From Neisseria zoodegmatis (GTDB lineage Bacteria > Pseudomonadota > Gammaproteobacteria > Burkholderiales > Neisseriaceae), in contig NZ_LT906434.1 in assembly GCF_900187305.1 (NCBI RefSeq), forward strand, positions 1,054,001-1,118,000: a stretch of DNA of 64,000 nt, written 5' to 3'. Both the position numbers and the translations under genes were made by a program. The notes beneath the pieces were generated by a model, which saw only the letters and a program-made list of their open reading frames with translations, was not told the origin of the DNA and searched no databases. This document shows, piece by piece, positions 29,779-37,810 of the stretch (position 1 is the first letter of the stretch; every line of letters starts with the position of its first letter).

Positions 29779-30029
29779 GGCTTTACTCCGTTTTCTTCCA
29801 ACCATTTACGCACGCTCGCAACCGCGCCTTTATCCGTATCAAGGCTTGGATGCGGCCTATGAAACACTTTCACTTGCCCGAAAAGGATTACGGCCACACG
29901 ACTACCTTCCCTTTCTTGTATTTCCGCGCCCAATTCGGCAAACAGAGCCTCAATATCCGCCCATTTAATGCTGCCGGATACGGGGCGGTTGAATATTAAA
30001 GCAAGCGTTCTTTGGTGTTTCTTTTTCAT
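29775..30029 (-). CDS. hicA: HicA-family mRNA interferase toxin
   Basis: An 84-residue toxin of the HicA dsRBD-like fold, ending in HRPHPSLDTDKGAVASVRKWLEENG, the usual HicA C-terminus. The common GSH catalytic box reads GSRVAVIL here; the FHRPHP histidines are present, and this GSR form is a known subtype in my recollection, so loss of activity should not be assumed. It is first in the hicA-hicB operon. It lies at the left edge of a repeat-rich accessory island. Confidence 0.85.
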   Translation of the reverse strand: MKKKHQRTLALIFNRPVSGSIKWADIEALFAELGAEIQEREGSRVAVILFGQVKVFHRPHPSLDTDKGAVASVRKWLEENGVKP

Positions 30030-30085
30030 AAAAACAAAATGGCACTAATATTTAGTACCATTCTAAAACAAGGCGGAGGGGTTGG

Positions 30086-30143
30086 CAAGCCGTAGTCTGC
30101 ATAAAACCCATACAAGGGTGTGTGGCGCAGCCACGCACGCGGT
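30086..30143 (-). repeat. ~60-bp diverged repeat, copy A (inverted)
   Basis: Its reverse complement runs from ACCGCGTGCGTGGC through GGGTTTTATGCAG to GGCTTG, matching copies B and C with gaps. It abuts a fragment of the 143-bp element terminus. Confidence 0.55.
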
Positions 30144-30157
30144 TTTGCAAAGGTCTC
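30141..30157 (+). repeat. 143-bp element terminus fragment 1
   Basis: GGTTTTGCAAAGGTCTC, the right terminus of the MITE-like element without the rest of the body. Confidence 0.6.
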
Positions 30158-30225
30158 AGCTTGTCTACTTTTTACTCAAAAACAGCCGGAACATGATGAA
30201 GAATGTTCCGGTTGTTTCTTGGCGT

Positions 30226-30244
30226 GGGGTTTTGCAAAGGTCTC
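30226..30244 (+). repeat. 143-bp element terminus fragment 2
   Basis: GGGGTTTTGCAAAGGTCTC, a second isolated right terminus 85 bases after the first and in the same orientation. Confidence 0.6.
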
Positions 30245-30307
30245 AAAAGTGTAGGAAATTCTAGCGTTGTTTACACTTTCCGTTTTTTGCATGCAGACCC
30301 ATTTTGG

Positions 30308-30379
30308 GATTTTTGAGGGTTGTCAAGAATGCCGAAAGGCACGGCGAAGCCGCATCGTTCTTGAGAATACTCAAAAATC
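30308..30379. repeat. 72-bp imperfect stem-loop
   Basis: GATTTTTGAG...CAAGAAT at the left pairs with ATTCTTGAG-type sequence...CTCAAAAATC at the right, enclosing a GC-rich centre with GGCACGGCGAAGCCGC. It may be a small mobile hairpin or an RNA structure; I do not recognise it. Confidence 0.5.
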
Positions 30380-30499
30380 ACGAAACCATCATTCCTGCAA
30401 AAAACGAAAGCTGTTTGGTATAAAAAGTGTAAATAACCCGACCTTTTCCAACATCGCCGTTAAGATTTTAAAATCACGCCGCATTATTTATGTACAAAA

Positions 30500-30535
30500 C
30501 AATGCCGTCTGAAAAGAAAGTTTCAGACGGCATTG
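30500..30535. repeat. AT-form DUS hairpin
   Basis: CAATGCCGTCTGAAA and its exact inverse around six bases. Nearly all other intergenic pairs in the window are the AG form, so this one is of the type that dominates in N. meningitidis, N. gonorrhoeae and N. lactamica. Confidence 0.8.
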
Positions 30536-30552
30536 GAACAGGGGTCTGAACA

Positions 30553-30617
30553 ACGCGTGCGTGCGTACCGCACACATCCTACGCATGGGATTTAGGTTTT
30601 ATGCAGGCTGCGACTTG
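30553..30617 (+). repeat. ~65-bp diverged repeat, copy B
   Basis: Runs from ACGCGTGCGTGCGTACC through GATTTAGGTTTTATGCAG to GCGACTTG. Copy C at 30657 and inverted copy A at 30086 share its order of blocks. Confidence 0.6.
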
Positions 30618-30656
30618 CTACGCTTGCTTGGGCGTATGAATTGTTGTGTCTTAAGC

Positions 30657-30720
30657 AACGCTTGTGTTCGTACCACACACTATACATTATACATTTAGGT
30701 TTTATACAGGTTGTGGATTG
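30657..30720 (+). repeat. ~65-bp diverged repeat, copy C
   Basis: AACGCTTGTGTTCGTACCACACACTA... then CATTTAGGTTTTATACAGG and GTGGATTG: a more AT-rich, diverged version of copy B, in the same orientation. Confidence 0.55.
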
Positions 30721-30730
30721 TTGCAGTTTT

Positions 30731-31327
30731 CTATGATAGCTTATTTATCTGTTTTTCCCATTCAGAGCATAATTTTCTAAATGATCGGCTGTTATCAAAT
30801 GCTTGTTGTAGATCCATTTCTTTAGTGAAAATCGCTTGGTCTGTTGTTTCTCCATAAGAATTGGTTGACATATGTTTTTTGATCCATCCTTTTGCGTCTC
30901 TCGGTTCTTCGGCAATAATAGTTTCTTTTTCTTCATCAAATGTGAAATTGTTTTTCCCATCTAATGATTTTGCTGAAGCAATAAACCAAGCCTCAAATTC
31001 TCGATTTGCTAGGACGACAGAGATGGAACGATGTGGAACACACTCTTGTGCGCGTGTTAAGATAGTATTTCCTAATTTCGCGGGGCAATCGTCATCAGCG
31101 TCAAATAAAATTAAAATCCACCCTTTATCTCTGCATTTCATAGATGCAAGTTGCAAATATCGGTTGAATTCTTCATTTTTATTAATAAATTGGTTTCTTT
31201 TTACCCTAATTGGTTCTTGAATAGTCGGGTATGAAAATGTTGGTGTTTTCCACTGATGCAATCTTCTTAGCAGGATAGGCAGAGCTTTAACTTCACCCTG
31301 TCCCTCAACGATACAAGCGATGTTCAT
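30731..31327 (-). CDS. DUF4276/TOPRIM-like protein of an ATPase-TOPRIM pair
   Basis: A 198-residue protein. IACIVEGQGEVKALPILL at the N-terminus gives the TOPRIM glutamate and WILILFDADDDCPAKLG gives the DxD motif, followed by VLANREFEAWFIAS with a further conserved-looking Glu. This matches the DUF4276/RloB group of small OLD-like nucleases. The start overlaps the stop of the upstream ATPase gene by four bases (ATGA), so the two products are made together. GC is much lower than that of the flanking housekeeping genes. By analogy with OLD, AbiL and PARIS systems, it would be the nuclease effector of an anti-phage pair; this role is inferred. Confidence 0.75.
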   Translation of the reverse strand: MNIACIVEGQGEVKALPILLRRLHQWKTPTFSYPTIQEPIRVKRNQFINKNEEFNRYLQLASMKCRDKGWILILFDADDDCPAKLGNTILTRAQECVPHRSISVVLANREFEAWFIASAKSLDGKNNFTFDEEKETIIAEEPRDAKGWIKKHMSTNSYGETTDQAIFTKEMDLQQAFDNSRSFRKLCSEWEKQINKLS

Positions 31328-32535
31328 TCTTTTGTGTCTCCAAATAAATCAGCTTGTTTGTTATGTATTTGGCTCTCCAAATATTCTCTGTCAGGGGCTA
31401 GCTGGTTTATTCTCAATAATTCACCAGCGGAAAATAAATGGTTTTTAATTGCCTCTCTAGATGCTTTGTCTAGTGGCGCGATAAATGTCTCTCCACCTTC
31501 TGCGATGACTGATAAAATTTGATTGTCGGGAATAGCGGTATCATCTAAAAGATCAGGACTATGACTTGTTACGATAATTTGAGTTTCTTGAGATGCTATA
31601 GTTAATGCTTCCCTTAAAGCTGCACTTGCAGCAGGATGTAAAGCGGTTTCTGGTTCCTCAATGCCTACCAATGTAGGTGAATAGTCGTGATTCTTTTGAA
31701 ATAAAGCAGTTAAGATACCGAGAGCCCGTAGTGTTCCATCTGACATATTTTGTGCCAGGAAACGCCAAGGGTGTTTAGCACCAGACATATCCTGCCTAAA
31801 TTCCAAAGTTTCCATTGGCCCAATTTGTTTACGCTCGACACCATGCACCATGGGAACCACTGCTTGTAAATATTTTTCAATAGTTTGTATTTGATTTTTA
31901 CCATCAATTCTTTCTAAATGTCCGATTACGCTAGCAATATTTTCTCCAGAGAATTTAAGTAGTTTTCCTTCCTGGGGTTTCTGTAATTCTTTCATTGCAT
32001 CAGGGTTTAAACTGTAAAAGCTCATTGAGGATAATGCATCAAAGACATCTCGAAAAGCTTGTAAGCCTGAAACAGCTACCAAGGCTAATCTGTCGGTAGT
32101 AACAGCAGGGAAAGTGGATTCACTGCTTTTTTCTAATTTGCCTTTATTGATTTTATAAAAAGGGCCTTTTCCTATTCCTCCGATAACGCACTCTTCTGTT
32201 TTTACTTCATATCCTCTATCTTTTAAGGCACCTATATCAAAGGCAAAATGTCCTTGTTGCCCATTAGGTAAGGTAAATTCTAAACGAATACCAAAGTGAG
32301 TAGGGTGACCACTTGAGCGACGGCGCACTTCGTTCAGTCCTCCGCGCTCACTCAATGCATTTTCCAAAGAATTATTTAAAGCATCTCTTACCAGTTGTAA
32401 TGCATCAAGAAAGTTACTTTTACCAGAGCCATTACCGCCGACTAAATAAGTTAATGTTCCCAAGTTAACATTGCAATAACCAATACTTTTATAGTTACGC
32501 AAAACAACTCGTGTCAAAAATATTGAGTTTATCAT
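31324..32535 (-). CDS. AAA ATPase (ABC/SMC-like, AAA_21 type) of the same pair
   Basis: A 403-residue ATPase with an SMC/RecF-like head: RVVLRNYKSIGYCNVNLG, then Walker A LVGGNGSGKSNFLDAL near residue 35, a signature-like NMSDGTLRALGILTAL near 285, Walker B TLVGIEEPETALHP and the H-loop VTSHSPDLLDD. This is the OLD/AAA_21 class. The ATG at 32535 (MINSIFL), with AGGA upstream, is preferred over a TTG ten codons earlier. Its low GC and its position between hicAB and uvrA suggest acquisition. It is coupled to the TOPRIM-like gene downstream. Confidence 0.8.
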   Translation of the reverse strand: MINSIFLTRVVLRNYKSIGYCNVNLGTLTYLVGGNGSGKSNFLDALQLVRDALNNSLENALSERGGLNEVRRRSSGHPTHFGIRLEFTLPNGQQGHFAFDIGALKDRGYEVKTEECVIGGIGKGPFYKINKGKLEKSSESTFPAVTTDRLALVAVSGLQAFRDVFDALSSMSFYSLNPDAMKELQKPQEGKLLKFSGENIASVIGHLERIDGKNQIQTIEKYLQAVVPMVHGVERKQIGPMETLEFRQDMSGAKHPWRFLAQNMSDGTLRALGILTALFQKNHDYSPTLVGIEEPETALHPAASAALREALTIASQETQIIVTSHSPDLLDDTAIPDNQILSVIAEGGETFIAPLDKASREAIKNHLFSAGELLRINQLAPDREYLESQIHNKQADLFGDTKE

Positions 32536-32607
32536 CTTAATTAAATTCCTATGAGGTAGCTTCAATTGAAATAATGTTTATTATTAAACATAAGAAATCT
32601 TATAATT

Positions 32608-35439
32608 TTATTTTATCATAGGTTTCAAATACTTCCCCGTATAACTCCCCTCAACCTTAACCACTTCCTCCGGACTACCCTTAGCAATAATCCTCCCTCC
32701 GCCATCTCCCCCTTCCGGCCCTAAGTCCACAATATAATCTGCGGTCTTAATCACATCCAAATTATGCTCAATAATCACAATCGAATTACCTTTGCCTTTC
32801 AGACGGCCGATGACTTCCAGCAGCAGGGCGATGTCGGCGAAGTGCAGGCCGGTGGTGGGTTCGTCTAGGATGTAGAGGGTGCGGCCGGTGTCGCGTTTGG
32901 AGAGTTCGAGGGCGAGTTTGACGCGTTGGGCTTCGCCGCCGGAGAGGGTGGTGGCGGATTGGCCGAGGCGGATGTAGCCCAGGCCTACGTCCATCAGGGT
33001 TTGCAGTTTGCGGGATACGGTGGGCACGGCGTCGAAGAATTCGCGGGCTTCTTCTACGGTCATGTCGAGCACTTGGCTGATGTTTTTGCCTTTGTATTGC
33101 ACTTCGAGGGTTTCGCGGTTGTAGCGTTTGCCGTGGCACACTTCGCAGGGCACGTAAACGTCGGGCAGGAAGTGCATTTCTACTTTGATTACGCCGTCGC
33201 CTTGGCAGGCTTCGCAGCGGCCGCCTTTGACGTTGAACGAGAAGCGGCCGACGTTGTAGCCGCGTTCGCGGGCGAGGGGTACGCCGGCGAAGAGTTCGCG
33301 GATGGGGGTGAAGAGGCCGGTGTAAGTGGCGGGGTTGGAGCGGGGCGTTCGGCCGATGGGGGATTGGTCGACGTTGATGACTTTGTCGAGGTGTTCGAGG
33401 CCGGTAATGTCGTCGTAGGGCGCGGGTTCTTCATGGGCGCGGTTGAGTTCGCGGGCGGTGATTTTGGCCAGCGTGTCGTTAATCAGGGTAGATTTGCCGC
33501 TGCCGGATACGCCGGTGATGCAGGTAATCAAACCCAAAGGCAGCTCGAGGGTAACGTTTTTGAGGTTGTTGCCGCGTGCGCCTTTGAGCACGAGCATTCT
33601 TTCGGGGTTAACGGGTGTTCTAACTGAGGGCACGGCGATGGCTTTTTTGCCGCTGAGGTATTGGCCGGTAACGGAATCGGTGCAGGCGGCGACTTTGTCG
33701 GGTGTGTCGGCGATGATAACGTTGCCGCCGTGTTCGCCCGCGCCGGGGCCCATGTCGATAACGAAATCGGCTTCGCGGATGGCATCTTCGTCGTGTTCGA
33801 CCACGATCACGCTGTTGCCGAGGTCGCGCAGGCGCTTGAGGGTGGCGAGCAGGCGGTCGTTGTCGCGCTGGTGCAGGCCGATGGAGGGTTCGTCCAAAAC
33901 GTACATCACGCCGGTGAGGCCGCTGCCGATTTGGCTGGCGAGGCGGATGCGCTGGGCTTCGCCGCCGGAAAGGGTTTCGGCGCTGCGGCTGAGGTTCAGA
34001 TAGTCGAGGCCGACGTTAATCAGAAAGCCCAAGCGCTCGGTGATTTCTTTGAGGATTTTTTCGGCAATCTGCTTTTTGTTGCCTTCCAAATCAAGGGTTT
34101 CAAAGAATTGGTGCGTTTGGGTGAGCGGCCATGCGGAAATTTCGTGCAGCGGCTGTTTGCCCACATAAACATAACGCGCTTCTTTGCGCAAACGTGCGCC
34201 GCCGCAGCTAGGGCAGGCTTTATGGCTTTGATATTGCAACAACTCTTCGCGCACGGTGTTGGAATCGGTTTCGCGGAAACGGCGTTCGAGATTGGGGATG
34301 ATGCCTTCAAAAGCGTGGCTGCGGTTGAAGGTGGTGCCTTTTTCGGAAAGGTAGCGGAAGTCGATAACGTCTTTGCCGGAGCCGTGCAAAATCACTTTTT
34401 TTACTTTTTCAGGCAGCCCTTCAAAGGGGGTGTCGACATCGAAGCCGTAATGTGCGGCCAGCGATTGAATCATTTGAAAGTAAAACTGGTTGCGTTTGTC
34501 CCAGCCTTTAATCGCACCGGTGGCTAAAGAAAGCTCGGGGTGCATGACCACGCGCTCGGGGTCGAAGAAATTCATATTGCCCAAGCCGTCGCAGGTGGGG
34601 CATGCGCCGACGGGGTTATTGAAGGAAAACAGGCGCGGTTCGAGTTCGGGCAGGCTGTATGAACATACGGGGCAGGCGAATTGGGCGGAAAACCAATGTT
34701 CTTCGCCGCTGTCCATTTCCAGTGCCAGCGCACGTTCGCCGCCGTGGCGCAGGGCGGTTTCAAAACTTTCGGCCAGCCGCTGTTTGATGTCGGCTTTTAC
34801 TTTCACGCGGTCGATGACCACGTCGATATTGTGCTTGATGTTTTTTTCGAGCTTGGGCACTTCGTCGAGCTGATAGACTTCGCCGTCCACGCGCACGCGG
34901 GCAAAGCCCTGCGCCTGCAAGTCGGCAAAGAAATCGACAAATTCGCCTTTGCGTTCGCGCACGGTAGGGGCGAGAATCATCACGCGGGTGTCTTCAGGCA
35001 GTTTTAAGACGGCATCCACCATTTGCGACACGGTTTGGCTGCTCAAGGGCAAATCGTGTTCGGGGCAATGCGGCGTGCCGACGCGGGCATACAGAAGGCG
35101 CAGATAATCGTGGATTTCGGTTACGGTGCCGACGGTGGAGCGCGGGTTGTGGCTGGTGGATTTTTGTTCGATTGAAATCGCGGGCGACAAGCCTTCGATC
35201 AAATCGACATCGGGCTTATCCATCATCTGTAAAAACTGGCGCGCATAGGCCGAAAGACTTTCCACATAACGGCGCTGGCCTTCGGCATAAAGCGTGTCGA
35301 ACGCGAGCGAGGATTTGCCGCTGCCCGACAAACCCGTTACCACCACGAGCTTGTGGCGGGGAATGTCGAGATCGACGTTTTTCAGATTATGGGTGCGTGC
35401 GCCGCGGATGCGGATGGTGTCGTTGTCGTGCTTGCTCAT
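32608..35439 (-). CDS. uvrA: Excinuclease ABC subunit A
   Basis: A 943-residue damage-recognition ATPase of nucleotide excision repair; with UvrB it finds bulky lesions and loads UvrB. Two ABC cassettes: Walker [16 protein letters not shown] near residue 35 and [10 protein letters not shown] near 645; signatures [14 protein letters not shown] and [14 protein letters not shown]. Zinc-binding cysteines are in [12 protein letters not shown]...ACPTCDG and [11 protein letters not shown]...CEVCHGKR. Complete. DUS lie just upstream. It marks the return to core genome after the accessory island. Confidence 0.96.
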   Translation of the reverse strand: MSKHDNDTIRIRGARTHNLKNVDLDIPRHKLVVVTGLSGSGKSSLAFDTLYAEGQRRYVESLSAYARQFLQMMDKPDVDLIEGLSPAISIEQKSTSHNPRSTVGTVTEIHDYLRLLYARVGTPHCPEHDLPLSSQTVSQMVDAVLKLPEDTRVMILAPTVRERKGEFVDFFADLQAQGFARVRVDGEVYQLDEVPKLEKNIKHNIDVVIDRVKVKADIKQRLAESFETALRHGGERALALEMDSGEEHWFSAQFACPVCSYSLPELEPRLFSFNNPVGACPTCDGLGNMNFFDPERVVMHPELSLATGAIKGWDKRNQFYFQMIQSLAAHYGFDVDTPFEGLPEKVKKVILHGSGKDVIDFRYLSEKGTTFNRSHAFEGIIPNLERRFRETDSNTVREELLQYQSHKACPSCGGARLRKEARYVYVGKQPLHEISAWPLTQTHQFFETLDLEGNKKQIAEKILKEITERLGFLINVGLDYLNLSRSAETLSGGEAQRIRLASQIGSGLTGVMYVLDEPSIGLHQRDNDRLLATLKRLRDLGNSVIVVEHDEDAIREADFVIDMGPGAGEHGGNVIIADTPDKVAACTDSVTGQYLSGKKAIAVPSVRTPVNPERMLVLKGARGNNLKNVTLELPLGLITCITGVSGSGKSTLINDTLAKITARELNRAHEEPAPYDDITGLEHLDKVINVDQSPIGRTPRSNPATYTGLFTPIRELFAGVPLARERGYNVGRFSFNVKGGRCEACQGDGVIKVEMHFLPDVYVPCEVCHGKRYNRETLEVQYKGKNISQVLDMTVEEAREFFDAVPTVSRKLQTLMDVGLGYIRLGQSATTLSGGEAQRVKLALELSKRDTGRTLYILDEPTTGLHFADIALLLEVIGRLKGKGNSIVIIEHNLDVIKTADYIVDLGPEGGDGGGRIIAKGSPEEVVKVEGSYTGKYLKPMIK

Positions 35440-35651
35440 GATGGTGAGGCCGTCTGAATTCCGGTTAAAAAAGAACCGCGTATTGTAACATTTTTATGTG
35501 TGCTGCCGTGCGGTTAGGAGAGGTAAATACTTTTCAGACGGCCTCAAATGCCAAACCAAGCAGAGTGGCAAACGCGGTTTTATCGTGCTCGCTGTTATCC
35601 GCCGCGCCGATATGTTATCTTTACTGACTTTTTCCACAGCTTAAGCTCATC

Positions 35652-36425
35652 ATGCATTTAATCGACTCCCATTGCCATCTGAATTTCGACGGCCTCAGCA
35701 GCCGCCTGCCCGAAGTATTCGCCAATATGAAGGAAAACGATGTGAAGCAGGCGCTGGCCATCAGCGTGAGCAAACAAACGTTTACCGAAGTCTTGGCGCT
35801 GGCCGAGGCGCACGAACATATTTTTGCCACCGTCGGCGTTCATCCCGACCAACAAGACACGCCGGAATTTACCGTTGCCGAGTTGGTGGAGCATGCGAAA
35901 CATCCGAAAGTGGTGGGCATCGGCGAAACGGGCTTGGATTATTATTGGTGCCAAGGCGATTTGGGTTGGCAGCACCAACGGTTTGCAGACCACATCGCAG
36001 CGGCCAACCAAAGCGGGCTGCCGTTGGTGGTGCATACCCGCGAAGCGGCGGCGGATACGATGCGGATGCTGCGCGAACATCAAGCCCATGCAGGGGTGAT
36101 TCATTGTTTTACCGAGAATGTGGAAGTGGCCAAAGCCGCGCTGGATTTGGGTTTTTATATTTCGTTTTCAGGTATTGTTACCTTTAAAAATGCTGCGGAT
36201 ATCCAAGAAGCCGCCAAGTATGTGCCGCAAGACCGGATTTTGGTGGAAACCGACGCGCCGTTTCTCGCCCCAGTACCTAAACGCGGCAAGCCCAACGAGC
36301 CGGCTTATGTACGTTATACTGCCGAATTCGTAGCGAAACTGCGCGGCGATTCGGTGGAGCATATCGCTGAAATCACTACCGAAAACTTCTACCGGTTGTT
36401 TAACAAAGTGCCCAAGTTGGCGTGA
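35652..36425 (+). CDS. TatD-family metal-dependent hydrolase
   Basis: A 257-residue TIM-barrel hydrolase of the TatD/YcfH group, probably a metal-dependent DNase. Metal ligands are visible: IDSHCHLNF at the N-terminus, GETGLDYYW, VVHTREAA, GVIHCFTEN and VETDAPFLAP near the end. Family length is normal. Upstream the region carries one inverted uptake sequence. Divergent from uvrA; hflX follows 65 bases later on the same strand. Confidence 0.88.
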   Translation: MHLIDSHCHLNFDGLSSRLPEVFANMKENDVKQALAISVSKQTFTEVLALAEAHEHIFATVGVHPDQQDTPEFTVAELVEHAKHPKVVGIGETGLDYYWCQGDLGWQHQRFADHIAAANQSGLPLVVHTREAAADTMRMLREHQAHAGVIHCFTENVEVAKAALDLGFYISFSGIVTFKNAADIQEAAKYVPQDRILVETDAPFLAPVPKRGKPNEPAYVRYTAEFVAKLRGDSVEHIAEITTENFYRLFNKVPKLA

Positions 36426-36490
36426 AAAAGCTGAAACATGGCAAACCCGCAGAGGCCGTCTGAAAAACTTTCCTAAACGGAGCGTAAACC

Positions 36491-37642
36491 GTGAGTAAAC
36501 CCACCCTGTTTCAAATCGACAAATCCCTTGAAAAGCCCGAGCGCGTGATGCTGGTGGGCGTGATGCTGAGTGCGGATTATTCCGGTGCCAACGAATGGCG
36601 CGAACAGGCTTTTCAGACGGCCTTGGCCGAAGCGGCAGACTTGGTGCGCGCGGCGGGCGGCGATTTGGTGTGCACCGAAACCGCCAAGCGCGACAAAGCC
36701 CATACTGCGCTGTTCGTCGGTACGGGTAAGGCAGAAGAGTTGGCCGAACTGGTGCGGCAGCACGACATCGAATTAGTGGTGTTCAATCACGAACTGACAC
36801 CGACGCAGGAGCGCAATTTGGAGCGCGTTTTGCAATGCCGCGTGCTCGACCGCGTGGGGCTGATTCTGGCGATTTTCGCCAAACGCGCACAATCGCAAGA
36901 AGGTAAACTGCAAGTGGAGTTGGCGCAGCTTAATCACTTAAGCGGGCGGCTGGTGCGTGGTTACGGACACATGCAAAGCCAAAAAGGCGGTATCGGTTTG
37001 AAAGGCCCGGGCGAAACCCAGCTCGAAACCGACCGCCGCTTAATCAACCAAAAAATCACCGCCTTGAAAAAGCAATTGCAAAATGTGCAGAAACAGCGAG
37101 CCACCCGCCGCAAATCGCGGATGCAGGGCAGCATCAAAACCTTTGCACTAGTGGGCTATACCAATGCGGGAAAATCCAGCCTGTTCAACCGTTTAACCAA
37201 AGCCGACGTGCTGGCGAAAGACCAACTGTTCGCCACGCTCGACACCACCGCCCGCCGCCTGTATCTGTCGCCCGAAGCCACGGTTATCCTAACCGACACC
37301 GTCGGCTTCGTGCGCGATTTGCCGCACAAGCTGGTGTCTGCATTTTCGGCCACTTTGGAAGAAACCGCATCGGCCGACGTGCTGCTGCATGTGGTCGATG
37401 CCAGCCATCCCGATTTCGAGCGGCAGATGGATGATGTAAATACCGTGCTGGAAGAAATCGGCGCGCATGAAGTGCCGCAACTGATCGTGTACAACAAAAT
37501 CGACCTGCTGCCCGACAACAAACGCCCCGCCGGTATTCTGTGCGATACGCAGGGCAGGGCGGTGGCGGTGAATGTTTCGGTAACCGAAAGTTTGGGTTTG
37601 GATGCTTTGCGCGAGGCGATGATTGAGCGGGCGCGAGATTAA
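36491..37642 (+). CDS. hflX: Ribosome-associated GTPase HflX
   Basis: A 383-residue GTPase that splits stalled or heat-damaged 70S ribosomes. The N-terminal HflX domain (to ~180) contains LVRGYGHMQSQKGGIGLKGPGETQLETDRR. G-domain motifs are G1 GYTNAGKSSLFNRL, G3 DTVGFVRDL and G4 YNKIDLL. The start is a GTG with GGAG eight bases before it; no nearby ATG fits. Slightly shorter than E. coli HflX at the C-terminus. Confidence 0.93.
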   Translation: MSKPTLFQIDKSLEKPERVMLVGVMLSADYSGANEWREQAFQTALAEAADLVRAAGGDLVCTETAKRDKAHTALFVGTGKAEELAELVRQHDIELVVFNHELTPTQERNLERVLQCRVLDRVGLILAIFAKRAQSQEGKLQVELAQLNHLSGRLVRGYGHMQSQKGGIGLKGPGETQLETDRRLINQKITALKKQLQNVQKQRATRRKSRMQGSIKTFALVGYTNAGKSSLFNRLTKADVLAKDQLFATLDTTARRLYLSPEATVILTDTVGFVRDLPHKLVSAFSATLEETASADVLLHVVDASHPDFERQMDDVNTVLEEIGAHEVPQLIVYNKIDLLPDNKRPAGILCDTQGRAVAVNVSVTESLGLDALREAMIERARD

Positions 37643-37810
37643 GATAGGTTTTACAAGCAATTGAGGTTAGAATACCGCCTATCTTTATTTGGCTTTGTGC
37701 AAAACATACACCGCTGTGAAACAAAGCCTAAGTTATTCCATTCAGACGGCCTTTCATGATGTTTAGGCCGTCTGAAAACATTTTTCCCAATACGATTAAA
37801 AGAGAACATT

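Larger units (their letters stand above)
30030..30730. other. Repeat debris region of the accessory island
   Basis: 701 bases with no convincing protein gene. It contains three diverged copies of a ~65-bp sequence, two fragments of the 143-bp element terminus (30141-30157 and 30226-30244), a hairpin between them at about 30180-30218 (GCCGGAACAT with ATGTTCCGGT), a 72-bp stem-loop at 30308-30379, and an AT-form uptake-sequence hairpin at 30500-30535. It looks like a junction where mobile DNA has come and gone. Confidence 0.6.
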
